From: an uncultured Porphyromonas sp.
Lineage (GTDB): Bacteria > Bacteroidota > Bacteroidia > Bacteroidales > Porphyromonadaceae
NCBI RefSeq assembly: GCF_938023125.1
Contig: NZ_CALHDW010000006.1
Location: 65,901 to 129,900 of the forward strand
Length of the DNA: 64,000 nucleotides
Direction of reading: 5' to 3'
Under the pieces are notes generated by a model. It saw nothing but the letters and a program-made list of their open reading frames with translations. It made no database searches and was not told where the DNA came from. Position numbers and translations under genes: made by a program. Each line of letters starts with the position of its first letter. Position 1 is the stretch's first letter. Shown here piece after piece: positions 37,301-44,277 of this stretch.

Positions 37301-37423
37301 CTCCCTCTCCAAAGCGGCCTCGGTTTGATAGGCTACAGGTGGCTCGCTTACTATTGCTCTCTTGGTATAGTTGTCAAGAACGATGAAGTTCTGTAATTCT
37401 GCTATGGGATTATATTGTGTCAT
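34316..37423 (-). CDS. hsdR: Type I restriction enzyme R subunit (ATP-dependent translocase/nuclease)
   Basis: 1035 residues. The N-terminal nuclease region holds the PD-(D/E)xK pattern: the D of YDVTILVNG followed by VQVELKKRG (~155-175). The SF2 motor follows, with Walker A TTGSGKTLTS and the DEAD-box-like DECHRSQFG, then helicase motif segments GFTGTPIF and FLTGFDAPTLNTLF. The C-terminal helical region should contact the methylase. With HsdM and HsdS it cleaves unmethylated foreign DNA after translocation. It is the last gene of the hsd operon, 97 bases after hsdS, and looks intact. The island is visibly more AT-rich than the flanks, consistent with horizontal transfer. Confidence 0.96.
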   Translation of the reverse strand: MTQYNPIAELQNFIVLDNYTKRAIVSEPPVAYQTEAALERELIDDLKYQGYEYLPSLVTPDALLANVREQLQTLNNVVFTDTEWQRFVDEYLDKASDSVVDKTRRVQDDYIYDFVFDDGHIQNIYLVDKQNIARNKVQVINQFEQTGTQANRYDVTILVNGLPMVQVELKKRGIAIREAFNQVHRYSKESFNSESSLYKYLQIFVISNGTDTRYFANTVKRNKNSFDFTMNWAKADNTLIKDLKDFTATFFQKDTLLHVLLTYSVFDTSDTLLIMRPYQIAASERLIWKVKSSYQAKQWSKPDGGGYIWHTTGSGKTLTSFKAARLATQLDFIDKVFFVVDRKDLDYQTMKEYQRFSPDSVNGSENTAGLKRNIEKRDNKIIVTTIQKLNNLMKSEPSLLVYGQQVVFIFDECHRSQFGEAQKNLQKKFKRYYQFGFTGTPIFPENALGAETTASVFGRELHSYVITDAIRDEKVLKFKVDYNDVRPRFKALETEKDEAKLTAAENKKLLLHPDRIKEVSRYILKNFKIKTHRNQGSGLGFNAMFAVNSVEAAKLYYEELSHLQRENEKKLKIATIFSFAPNEEQNAVGDIREENFEPTAMDSSAKEFLTKAINDYNAMFRTNFGVDSKEFQNYYRDLAKRVKSQEVDLIIVVGMFLTGFDAPTLNTLFVDKNLRYHGLMQAFSRTNRIYDATKTFGNIVTFRDLEQATIDAITLFGDKNTKNVVLEKSYEEYLKGFTDIATGEAYRGYIAIVKELKEKFPHPEDITTEADKKAFVKLFGDYLKVENILQNYDEFTYLKELQQIDKGDATAVEAFKESHFLTDEEMSAMMEVDVLQDRATQDYRSTYNDIRDWFRREREGKEPEESKIDWDDVVFEMDLLKSQEINLDYILELVFEHKKKVKDKDALIEEVRRIIRSSIGNRAKEGLIVDFIHETDLEPIQDKAGIISAFFSYAQERQKEEAANLISQEKLNAEAAKRYIQTSLKHEFASENGTDLNAILPKMSPLNPQYLTKKQHVFQKIAAFIEKFKGIGGEI

Positions 37424-37520
37424 AATTGTTTTTTATCTAGAATAACTAGAGGGATACTGAGAGAGCTAGAAGTGCTAGAAAAAGAGCAACTCTCCTTTCC
37501 TTATCTCCTTAGGGTATATT

Positions 37521-38750
37521 TTAATTTGTTTTGAACGATAACAATTGATTGCGGTAATATTCATATTGCTTTCTGCGTAGCTCTATCTCCTTGGGTAGCC
37601 CCTCACTGATAGAGGTCGTCAGTGTATCGAACTTATCAAGGATAGATACAATGCGCTCTTGCTCGGCAAGAGATTTCTTCCTATCATCTAGATATGGAAT
37701 TGGGACAAGCGTTTTTTTGAGATTATCGTTGTATAATCTCTGAATGGTCCCCCCTTCAGATACGTTCCATTTTACTATCTGATAACAATAGAATAGGTAT
37801 TTATTTAAGACTTGACTTTCATCATTCTTAATCCAAACGATATTGCTATCTTGGAAGTATGCTTCTTTACCATCGAAAATTACAGTGCGACCTATTGTTC
37901 CACTTGCTGAAATAAGAACCTCTCCGATACGTGGATAACTATATTTCGACTTATATTCATTGAACAGCTTCCTTGATATGTAAGCATTGGGAGTTTTACC
38001 AAATGTACCAATCTTGTAGAATGCTACATCACCAGCAGCTGAGGTCTGTCCTTTTAGAATACGCTTGCACATACAAATCTCTCCTACCTTACCTAACGGA
38101 ATGAGCGTTACATTATTTAGCTTTTGCCCCCCCCCGTTTAACATATTAAAAGATAGTAGCTGGTTGCGATAGTACTCATACTGCCGCTTGCGGCAGTCCA
38201 GCTCCGCCTCCAGCTCCGCCTCCAGCTCCGCCTCCAGCGTAGTAAACTTATCGAGAATTTCAACGATTTTGCGCTGTATCTCCATTGATTTTTTAGGGTC
38301 TTCTGGGCAAGGAAGCGGTATAAGAAAACGAGCAACATCTTTTGAGTAGACATGAGGGACTCCGCTACCAGCTTTCAAGTCATGTATCTTCTTTTGAATA
38401 TTAAGTAAGAAATGATAGATATAACGAGGTAGTATTTTCGCTTCATCTGCTTTAATGGAAAAAGCGTCACTTACGAAGATAGGTTCATTCCAAAACATTA
38501 TGAAACCAGCATAAGCACCAGAACCTGCAACCGTAATAGTTTCACCATCTCGATTAAATGTATCTACATAATATGCAGGTTGTTGTCCACCAGCAATAAC
38601 AGGGTATTTTCCTTCCGTCGAAGTCTTTTTGGTTATAGAAGTTCCACGCTTCAATTCTGCCACTTCCCCTAGCGGTTTCCACTCCACCTCAGCTCCATCC
38701 AGTAGCCGTTCGATAAAGGGAGGCTTACATAACTCTTTATTGTTGTTCAT
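37521..38750 (-). CDS. hsdS: Type I restriction-modification specificity subunit, phase-variable candidate
   Basis: 409 residues with two target-recognition halves, each ending in the conserved helix QYEYYRNQLLSF (~190-203 and the C-terminus). It determines the bipartite DNA site read by the HsdM/HsdR complex. Two unusual features: the central spacer has LEAE three times, from three 12-bp repeats (38199-38234); and a G9 tract (coding strand, 38127-38135) codes Gly 206-208 right between the halves. G8 gives a stop after 210 residues and G10 after 212, leaving a single-domain HsdS. It overlaps rhuM by 14 bases at its start. Confidence 0.95.
   Translation of the reverse strand: MNNNKELCKPPFIERLLDGAEVEWKPLGEVAELKRGTSITKKTSTEGKYPVIAGGQQPAYYVDTFNRDGETITVAGSGAYAGFIMFWNEPIFVSDAFSIKADEAKILPRYIYHFLLNIQKKIHDLKAGSGVPHVYSKDVARFLIPLPCPEDPKKSMEIQRKIVEILDKFTTLEAELEAELEAELDCRKRQYEYYRNQLLSFNMLNGGGQKLNNVTLIPLGKVGEICMCKRILKGQTSAAGDVAFYKIGTFGKTPNAYISRKLFNEYKSKYSYPRIGEVLISASGTIGRTVIFDGKEAYFQDSNIVWIKNDESQVLNKYLFYCYQIVKWNVSEGGTIQRLYNDNLKKTLVPIPYLDDRKKSLAEQERIVSILDKFDTLTTSISEGLPKEIELRRKQYEYYRNQLLSFKTN
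38127..38135 (-). repeat. G9 homopolymer in hsdS
   Basis: Nine consecutive G on the coding strand between the two halves of hsdS, in frame as GGG GGG GGG. Both one-base slips run into TAA within seven codons (AAAAGCTAA or AAAGCTAAATAA). This is the kind of tract that slips during replication. Confidence 0.9.
38199..38234 (-). repeat. Three tandem 12-bp repeats in hsdS (LEAE)
   Basis: Three exact copies of cagctccgcctc (plus strand) at 38199, 38211 and 38223, coding repeated Leu-Glu-Ala-Glu in the helix between the recognition domains. Copy-number change keeps frame and would alter the spacer length. Confidence 0.9.
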
Positions 38751-39765
38751 TGCCTTTCTTTCTATTTGCTGATTTTGCTTGCTTCTCTAGCTGTGCTATT
38801 GACTTGAGATAGTCTTTCTCTACACCACTCAATGTTTTGGCTTGGTATTTTTTGTATTCTTCCAAGGCTTTCTCTTTGGCTTGTTGGTTCGATATACGCC
38901 CGGCGTTGCCAAGACGTTTGCGTCCCGTGCTGCTAAGGATGCTGTCCAGTTCCCTTATATAGTCCTCCATTCTCATTTCGCGCTCTTCTATGGCATTGAG
39001 TTCTGCCAAATCAAAGTAGGCTGCAACTAAATTGTTGAGAACCTTGAGTTCGTTTTCTTCCAAATAGTTTTTGGCAATCATCATTTCTGCTTGTGTGGGT
39101 TCGCTTCCTTTGAAATTAGTGAGTCCTGCAAAGGGCTTATTGCTGTCCACTCGAAAGTAAATCGTTTCACTTGCAGTGTGTCCATGAGCTGCATAGTGAA
39201 GTTTGTTTTGTACAATTTTGAAGAACTCGATACTTTCCAAACTCTTGGGGTTATAGTCGATGGCGGTGGCATATAAATCAAGCACCTGGCGGTACATCAC
39301 TTTCTCGCTGGATCGGATGTCTCGAATCCTATCCAGCAGTTCTTTCCAGTAGCCGCCTCCACCAAGGTTTTTAAGCCTGTCGTCGTCGATGACAAAGCCC
39401 TTGACGATATACTCCCGTAGCCTTTGCGTAGCCCACTGGCGGAAATGGGTGGCGATGATACTTTTTATGCGATAGCCTACGGAAATAATCACATCTAAAT
39501 TGTAATACATCAATTGACGGTGCACCTCTCTCCCTCCCTCCGTCTGAACTGTCAAGGAATCCTTGACAGTTGCCTCAGGGGAGAGTTCTCCTTCATTGTA
39601 GATGTTGCGGATGTGAAGGTTCACGTTTTGTTTTGTGGTCTTAAAGAGTTCCGCCATTTGCTGCTGAGTCAGCCACACCATTTCGCCTTCAAACTGTACG
39701 GCAATCTCCGACTTTCCGTCTGTACTTTTGTAGATGATAACTCGATTATTATTTTCTTCTTTCAT
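38737..39765 (-). CDS. rhuM: RhuM-family protein inside the hsd operon
   Basis: 342 residues matching the virulence RhuM family: KSEIAVQFEGEMVWLTQQQM, LFKTTKQNVNLHIRNIY and the downstream YYNLDVIISVGYRIKS block. The N-terminal half has a KilA/Bro-like DNA-binding flavour; the C-terminus is a Lys-rich coiled helix (EKQAKSANRKKGNEQQ). Function is not established; RhuM genes recur inside type I R-M loci. It starts at the hsdM stop (ATGA overlap) and ends inside the hsdS start, so all three are translationally linked. Confidence 0.9.
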   Translation of the reverse strand: MKEENNNRVIIYKSTDGKSEIAVQFEGEMVWLTQQQMAELFKTTKQNVNLHIRNIYNEGELSPEATVKDSLTVQTEGGREVHRQLMYYNLDVIISVGYRIKSIIATHFRQWATQRLREYIVKGFVIDDDRLKNLGGGGYWKELLDRIRDIRSSEKVMYRQVLDLYATAIDYNPKSLESIEFFKIVQNKLHYAAHGHTASETIYFRVDSNKPFAGLTNFKGSEPTQAEMMIAKNYLEENELKVLNNLVAAYFDLAELNAIEEREMRMEDYIRELDSILSSTGRKRLGNAGRISNQQAKEKALEEYKKYQAKTLSGVEKDYLKSIAQLEKQAKSANRKKGNEQQ

Positions 39766-41309
39766 GCCTCCAGCTCCTTTATAATACTATCAATATCCGC
39801 ACGTAGCACATCTATTCGTTTTACAGTCTGCGCCACCTCTGCATTGAGTTTCACGATGTCGATTACCTCTCGCTTATCCTCCGACTTCACATACTTGTTA
39901 ACGGAGAGATCATAATCGTTCTCGGCAATAACGCTGTTATCCACTGATGTGGCAACATATTGCACCTCTTCCTTATCGCCAAAAATCTCCACAATGCGGT
40001 CAATATGCTCGGGTAGTAGCACATTGTTATTGGTTTCTTTCTTGAAGAAGTCCTCTCCACTGGCCTCGATGAACTGTGTCCGGGTATCAGATTTATGTTT
40101 TGAGAGAACAAGGATATTCACGGCAATGGTTGTGCCATAAAACAGGTTGGGAGGCAGGGATATAACCGTTTCTACAAAGTTATTGTCCACCAAATACTTC
40201 CTTATCTTCTGCTCGGCTCCACCACGATAGAAGATGCCGGGGAAACAGACTATAGCAGCACGCCCACGAGCAGAAAGGTAACTGAGCGCATGAAGTACAA
40301 AAGCAAAATCCGCTTTCGACTTGGGAGCTAGCACGCCAGCAGGAGCAAAACGGTCATCATTGATTAGCGTAGGGTCTTCGCTACCCACCCAGTTTACCGA
40401 ATAAGGAGGATTGGAGACAACGGCATCGAAAGGCTTTTCATTACCATACTGAGGCTGGAGCAGCGTATCGCCCAGGGCAATGTCAAACTTGTCGTAATTG
40501 ATGTTGTGCAGAAACATGTTCATACGCGCCAAGTTATAGGTTGTATGATTAATTTCCTGTCCAAAAAATCCTTCCTCAATCAGATGTTCATCAAATTGTT
40601 TCTTGGCTTGCAGCAGCAAAGAACCAGAGCCGCAGGCAGGGTCGTAGATCTTATTGACCGAGGATTGCCCTAACATGGCAAGCCGTGCAATCAGCTTGGA
40701 AACCGTCTGAGGGGTGAAGAACTCACCTCCCGACTTACCGGCATTAGCAGCATAGTTGGAAATTAGAAACTCGTAGGCATCTCCAAAAAGGTCAATCTCA
40801 TTATCCTCAAAGTTGCCGAAGTCCAAACTTTCCACTCCCTTGATAACGGCTGCCAATCGTTTGTTTTTCTCTTCAACGGTATTTCCCAGTCGGGTGCTGG
40901 TCGTGTCAAAGTCGTCAAAAAGCCCTTTAAGATCATGCTCTGACGCATAGCCGTTTGCAGAACTTTCTATCGCATTGAAAATTGCATCTAAATCCGTGTT
41001 TAGATTGGGATTGCTGTTAGCCTCCTTAGCAACATTGACGAACAATTGACTTGGGTAAATGAAATATCCTTTGGCCTTGGTAGTATCGTCTTTTAGTTCC
41101 GGGGTAATTATATTATCGGGCAATTGGGCATAATTTACGCCCTCCTCCCCAGCCTCCATGAAGTGGGTGAAATTCTCACTAATGAAACGATAGAAAAGCG
41201 TGCCCAAGACAAACTGTTTGAAATCCCAGCCATCCACAGTGCCGCGTACCTCGTTGGCAATCTTCCAAATAGTAGTCTGCAATACGTCTCTTTGTCTTGT
41301 ATTTGTCAT
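39762..41309 (-). CDS. hsdM: Type I DNA adenine methyltransferase subunit
   Basis: 515 residues. The N-terminal HsdM domain starts RDVLQTTIWKIANEVRG; the methylase domain has SAM-binding motif I DPACGSGSLLL, the catalytic NPPYSVNW (N-P-P-Y) and GGEFFTPQTVSKLIARL. It methylates adenine at sites chosen by HsdS and protects the host. The C-terminus (EDKREVIDIVKLNAEV) is also found as a decayed copy at 42038-42200. First gene of hsdM-rhuM-hsdS-hsdR, with a TATATTTG element upstream. Confidence 0.97.
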   Translation of the reverse strand: MTNTRQRDVLQTTIWKIANEVRGTVDGWDFKQFVLGTLFYRFISENFTHFMEAGEEGVNYAQLPDNIITPELKDDTTKAKGYFIYPSQLFVNVAKEANSNPNLNTDLDAIFNAIESSANGYASEHDLKGLFDDFDTTSTRLGNTVEEKNKRLAAVIKGVESLDFGNFEDNEIDLFGDAYEFLISNYAANAGKSGGEFFTPQTVSKLIARLAMLGQSSVNKIYDPACGSGSLLLQAKKQFDEHLIEEGFFGQEINHTTYNLARMNMFLHNINYDKFDIALGDTLLQPQYGNEKPFDAVVSNPPYSVNWVGSEDPTLINDDRFAPAGVLAPKSKADFAFVLHALSYLSARGRAAIVCFPGIFYRGGAEQKIRKYLVDNNFVETVISLPPNLFYGTTIAVNILVLSKHKSDTRTQFIEASGEDFFKKETNNNVLLPEHIDRIVEIFGDKEEVQYVATSVDNSVIAENDYDLSVNKYVKSEDKREVIDIVKLNAEVAQTVKRIDVLRADIDSIIKELEA

Positions 41310-41352
41310 TATTATGCTTGGTTCTTAATTCTGATTTAGTTCAATACTGTCC

Positions 41353-41360
41353 CAAATATA
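41353..41360 (-). promoter_or_regulatory. -7 promoter element of the hsd operon
   Basis: Minus-strand TATATTTG matches TAnnTTTG, 44 bases upstream of the hsdM ATG. The -33 region is not clear. Confidence 0.45.
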
Positions 41361-41530
41361 TTGTTGCTGAGATAACTGACTCAGTATAAATGGGTGTTAG
41401 AAATTTTCGGGTTTCTTTAAAAGGTTGATCCTTTTAGTGAATAGATCCCGATAAGTACCTAAACGAGCCATATCTACCGTGCCCGAATAACCTCATTCGG
41501 AACTGAAGAAGTTTATACCGGGCTGTGAGT

Positions 41531-42040
41531 TCAACGCTTATCCTCCGTTTCTAATTGATTTGTCTGTTCATTTTGTCTATAAAGGTAAGAACTTCTACCG
41601 AGGGGGAAAGAGGGAGAGAGAGGATTTGTTCTGGGGGAGGATGGGGAGTTAGAGAGAGCTTGCTGGATGCTAAGCTCAGGGTCTTGTATCTGGTCTAAGC
41701 GTTCACTTCCCACCTTGGCTAGCCATTGTTTGAAAGGCTCAGCTTTGGGGCTTGGTACAGATTGTATCAACCTAAACAGTTGCTCGCTATCAGCCACATC
41801 AGTCAGACGCATCTTGCCGTCAGCCGTCAGCATCTTCAAACGGTTACAATTTGTAACCGTTTCATTTCCTTCTTTTTTTAGTCTGTGTTTCAGTACTTTC
41901 CAATAATTCCTTGCTGCTTGATAATCCGTTTGGTCCGTAAGAATAGACACTACATCTACAATAGAGAAGTACCACTTCTCTTGTTCGGCGTCCCAATGAG
42001 AACGTACCTGCTTATTCTCAAACTTATGAATATCTTTCAT
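41531..42040 (-). CDS. Bro-N domain protein, C-terminally altered
   Basis: 169 residues. Residues 1-125 are a BRO/antirepressor N-terminal domain (KWYFSIVDVVSILTDQTDYQAARNYW split by the usual insert, LRLTD-like MRLTDVADSEQLFRLIQSVPS, PKAEPFKQWLAKVG). After QDPELSIQQAL the expected helix is replaced by a Ser/Pro-rich stretch (SNSPSSPRTNPLSPS) and then LGRSSYLYRQ, so the 3' end looks replaced by repeat DNA. Such genes are frequent partners of mobile elements. Its ATG overlaps the stop of the decayed hsdM fragment, mirroring the intact hsdM-rhuM junction. Possibly non-functional. Confidence 0.7.
   Translation of the reverse strand: MKDIHKFENKQVRSHWDAEQEKWYFSIVDVVSILTDQTDYQAARNYWKVLKHRLKKEGNETVTNCNRLKMLTADGKMRLTDVADSEQLFRLIQSVPSPKAEPFKQWLAKVGSERLDQIQDPELSIQQALSNSPSSPRTNPLSPSFPLGRSSYLYRQNEQTNQLETEDKR
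41572..41620. repeat. ~49-bp direct repeat, copy A
   Basis: Begins tttgtctataaaggtaag and continues through cttctaccgaggg into an AG-rich end; nearly identical to 42194-42243, same orientation, 622 bases apart. This copy forms the 3' end of the Bro-N gene. Both copies are followed on the minus strand by sequence coding an hsdM-like EDKR or KDKRK stretch. Confidence 0.85.
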
Positions 42041-42200
42041 GCCTCCCTCTCCTTTACGATTTCGTCAATATCAGCTCAATCATTTATTCGCTTCACGGAC
42101 TGCTCTTCCTCTGCGTTTAGTTTTACAATGTCTATCGCCTTGCGTTTGTCCTTGACTTTCGTCAAGCTTTTATTTGTTATAGTGCTGTTTGTATTTGTCT
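42038..42200 (-). pseudogene. Decayed 3' fragment of a second hsdM
   Basis: Translating the minus strand gives KDKRKAIDIVKLNAEEEQ, then SVKRIND, an in-frame stop TGA, and ADIDEIVKEREA followed by the normal stop. This matches the end of the intact hsdM (EDKREVIDIVKLNAEVAQ, then ADIDSIIKELEA). Only ~50 codons remain and one is a stop. The terminal GCATGA overlaps the Bro-N start. Upstream it runs into the direct repeat. Confidence 0.8.
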
Positions 42201-42243
42201 ATAAAGGTAAGAACTTCTACCGAGGGAGCAAGAGGGGGAGCGA
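42194..42243. repeat. ~49-bp direct repeat, copy B
   Basis: Second copy of the repeat at 41572-41620, adjoining the decayed hsdM fragment. The stretch from 42244 to 42571 after it is gene-free as far as I can tell; only short frames without recognisable domains are present. Confidence 0.85.
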
Positions 42244-42571
42244 GTTGCAGCAGAGGAGGGCATTGTTGTGGCTTCTTTCTCCCTGATTTGTATGGGTGTG
42301 GTGTAGGAGGATGGCTGAGATTTGGGGAGGAGTAGGGCAGAAACGAAAAAAGTTTTTGGCCGAAGTGTCCGGGTGTTTTTGGCTAAGATCGGGGCAGATT
42401 TTGCCCGAAAAGGAGTGCTCTCTCCGCCGTCTCTTTCTCTTGCCTCGGAGGGCTGTGCCCCAGTCCCTTCGGCCCCGAGGGAAAGTGGAGAGATAAAAGA
42501 GTTCTGAAGAGAATGGTCCGTTCTCTACTTCGTTCGGCCTCGAAGGACCCAGAGGGGCCCCATAAACAGAA

Positions 42572-42608
42572 GATCGCCACGCCCTAATAGTGCAAGGGCG
42601 CAGCGATC
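42572..42608 (-). terminator. Long hairpin downstream of lipoprotein gene 1
   Basis: GATCGC-CA-CGCCCT (42572-42585) pairs with AGGGCG-CA-GCGATC (42595-42608), loop 9 bases. On the minus strand TTCTGTTTATG follows, only moderately T-rich, so termination strength is uncertain. Confidence 0.55.
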
Positions 42609-42657
42609 AGCTTACCTTCTATCCCGCTAGATGGCTAGGGGATATTTGTTGGGTTTC

Positions 42658-43083
42658 TTACTTTGCAGGAGCAGCTTCAGCGGGAGCTTCAGCAGGAACA
42701 AGCATGAAGATGTATTCTTGAGAACCTTCTACGTTAGCACGCTTGCCTTCTTGATCGAGCATATAGATCATACCATTTTCTACTTCGAAAGCCTTGTCAG
42801 CAAAAGTGAGTTTGCCTTCAGCGAAAGTATAAGGTACGTCCTTGAGGTCTTCTGTAGAAGTCTTGTAGTCGCAGAGGTTGCCTTCTTTGATTACGAGAGT
42901 AGCTTCTTCAGCAGTACCCTTGTCTGCCATAGGGAATGTAGCCTTGTATTCACCCATTTGGAGTTCGGGAGCTGCTACTTCTTCTACAACAGTTGCAGTT
43001 GTGTCCGTTGTTTCTTCGTTCTTGTTGCCACCGCAGGCAAAAAGCATCATAGAGAGGGCAACAATGCCCATCATTTTCTTCAT
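42658..43083 (-). CDS. Small lipoprotein 1, NlpE-like
   Basis: About 141 residues with a lipoprotein signal ending in LFACGGNKNEE, so the Cys is probably lipidated. The mature part is acidic and Thr-rich (TTDTTATVVEEV), then a small beta-barrel-like region (YKATFPMADKGTAEEATLVI, YTFAEGKLTF) reminiscent of NlpE/copper-resistance lipoproteins, and an Ala/Pro tail (AEAPAEAAPAK). ATG 43083 was preferred over 43086 by analogy with the paralogue. Near-identical N- and C-termini with the gene at 43657, but a different middle. Function unknown. Confidence 0.82.
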   Translation of the reverse strand: MKKMMGIVALSMMLFACGGNKNEETTDTTATVVEEVAAPELQMGEYKATFPMADKGTAEEATLVIKEGNLCDYKTSTEDLKDVPYTFAEGKLTFADKAFEVENGMIYMLDQEGKRANVEGSQEYIFMLVPAEAPAEAAPAK

Positions 43084-43308
43084 CATAATGTTGAATTATT
43101 AAAAATTATCATTCTAGTATAGAGCCCCTTCTTGGGTTACCTCGCGATGTTTACGGATGGTGTCTAACGCATATAGACCACTAGCGTACATCTCGGCTTT
43201 TTTGGGAATGGGCTTCCTTCTTTTTCTTATTGTCGAGATCAGCCCCTCTCTTGGGAGCTGAGGCGATAGTCTGGGCGTTCCCTATGCCCCCTATCTTTAT
43301 TTCCGCTG

Positions 43309-43316
43309 CAAAAGTA
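43309..43316 (-). promoter_or_regulatory. Possible -7 element of lipoprotein gene 1
   Basis: Minus-strand TACTTTTG, ~225 bases upstream of the ATG, implying a long leader. No clear -33. The rest of 43087-43656 holds no gene I can support. Confidence 0.35.
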
Positions 43317-43656
43317 CGAAATATGGATTAGATATTGTACACCTTGGGGTGCGATTTTTTTTTGCAAGGCCTTGGAGGAGCCTCTGTTGCGCTTGCCGGT
43401 TGGAGCCGAGCGGGGTATGGGTCTGATCCCTTCTACCTTGTGTGATTGTCTCTGTTGGGGCTTGTGGAGTGTGTTATTCCTCTTGTGGGGTGGCTCTTGC
43501 CTCCCGCTCTCCATCTCAAGAGAGGGTTTGGAGTCTCTCGCCTTTCCCTAGAAAAAGAGATCGCCACCCCTCGAGAGAGGAGCAGCGGTCCCTTAAAGTT
43601 TATCTTTTCCCTAACTCTCTCAGAGTGGAGAGACAGAGGGTGATTAGATTCCTTTC

Positions 43657-44061
43657 TTATTTTGCAGGAGCTTCTTCAGCAGCGGGAGCTTCTACTACAG
43701 GAGCAGGAGCTACGAATACAATAGGAGCAGCACCTTCTTCAGCAGCAGCCATTTCGAGACCAGCTTCTGTAAGCTTCAAAACCATAGGTTCACCTTCTTT
43801 AGGAGTAAGAGTGAGTTCCATTGTTTCGGGGTTGAAAGCGTAAGTACCTTCAGTTTTCTTTTCACCTTCAACAAAGATGAAAGACGCATCTTCGTTGAGG
43901 GTAAGAGATACTTCACCAGCCTTCCATTCACCCATTTGAAGAGTGGGAACTACTACTTCTTCTACAACAGCTACAGTTGTGTCAGCTGTTTCTTCGTTTT
44001 TGTTGCCACCGCAGGCAAAAAGAGCCATAGAAAGAGCGATGATACCAAATACCTTTTTCAT
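43657..44061 (-). CDS. Small lipoprotein 2, paralogue of lipoprotein 1
   Basis: 134 residues from ATG 44061 (MKKVFGIIALSMALFACGG). The frame is open upstream, but that part lies in the leader. Lipobox Cys at ~17, then NKNEETADTTVAVVEEV almost as in lipoprotein 1. The middle differs: WKAGEVSLTLNEDASFIFVEG and KTEGTYAFNPETMELTLTPK, again a small beta fold. The tail AAEEAPAK matches. Its own promoter lies ~110 bases upstream. Function unknown. Confidence 0.82.
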   Translation of the reverse strand: MKKVFGIIALSMALFACGGNKNEETADTTVAVVEEVVVPTLQMGEWKAGEVSLTLNEDASFIFVEGEKKTEGTYAFNPETMELTLTPKEGEPMVLKLTEAGLEMAAAEEGAAPIVFVAPAPVVEAPAAEEAPAK

Positions 44062-44171
44062 TGTCTTCTTAATTATTAATACTATTCTTTGTTCTATATT
44101 CTCACGCAAGTGCGGATACACAAAATCGCCGGACGACTCCCCTTTAGTGGGTAACTCCAGCAAATACGATG

Positions 44172-44201
44172 CAAAGTTACTATAAACTTTTTGATCCGCA
44201 A
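44172..44201 (-). promoter_or_regulatory. Promoter of lipoprotein gene 2
   Basis: Minus-strand TTG, 19-base spacer, then TAACTTTG (44172-44179): a good match to the Bacteroidota promoter, giving a ~105-base leader. Confidence 0.6.
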
Positions 44202-44277
44202 CAATTCTTGCTCTCGTAGAGCGAATTTTTTTTCTTGTTTTTGTTTTATCTCTCTGTCCCTTAGCTGGTTAGTAATT

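Noticed and set aside
42296..42496. Short plus-strand frames in the 42.25-42.57 kb gap
   Set aside because: Two overlapping frames with biased, repeat-like composition and no homologous features.
43239..43656. Short frames on both strands between the two lipoprotein genes
   Set aside because: Arginine/serine-rich shadow-type translations without domains; the region is better explained as leader and intergenic sequence.
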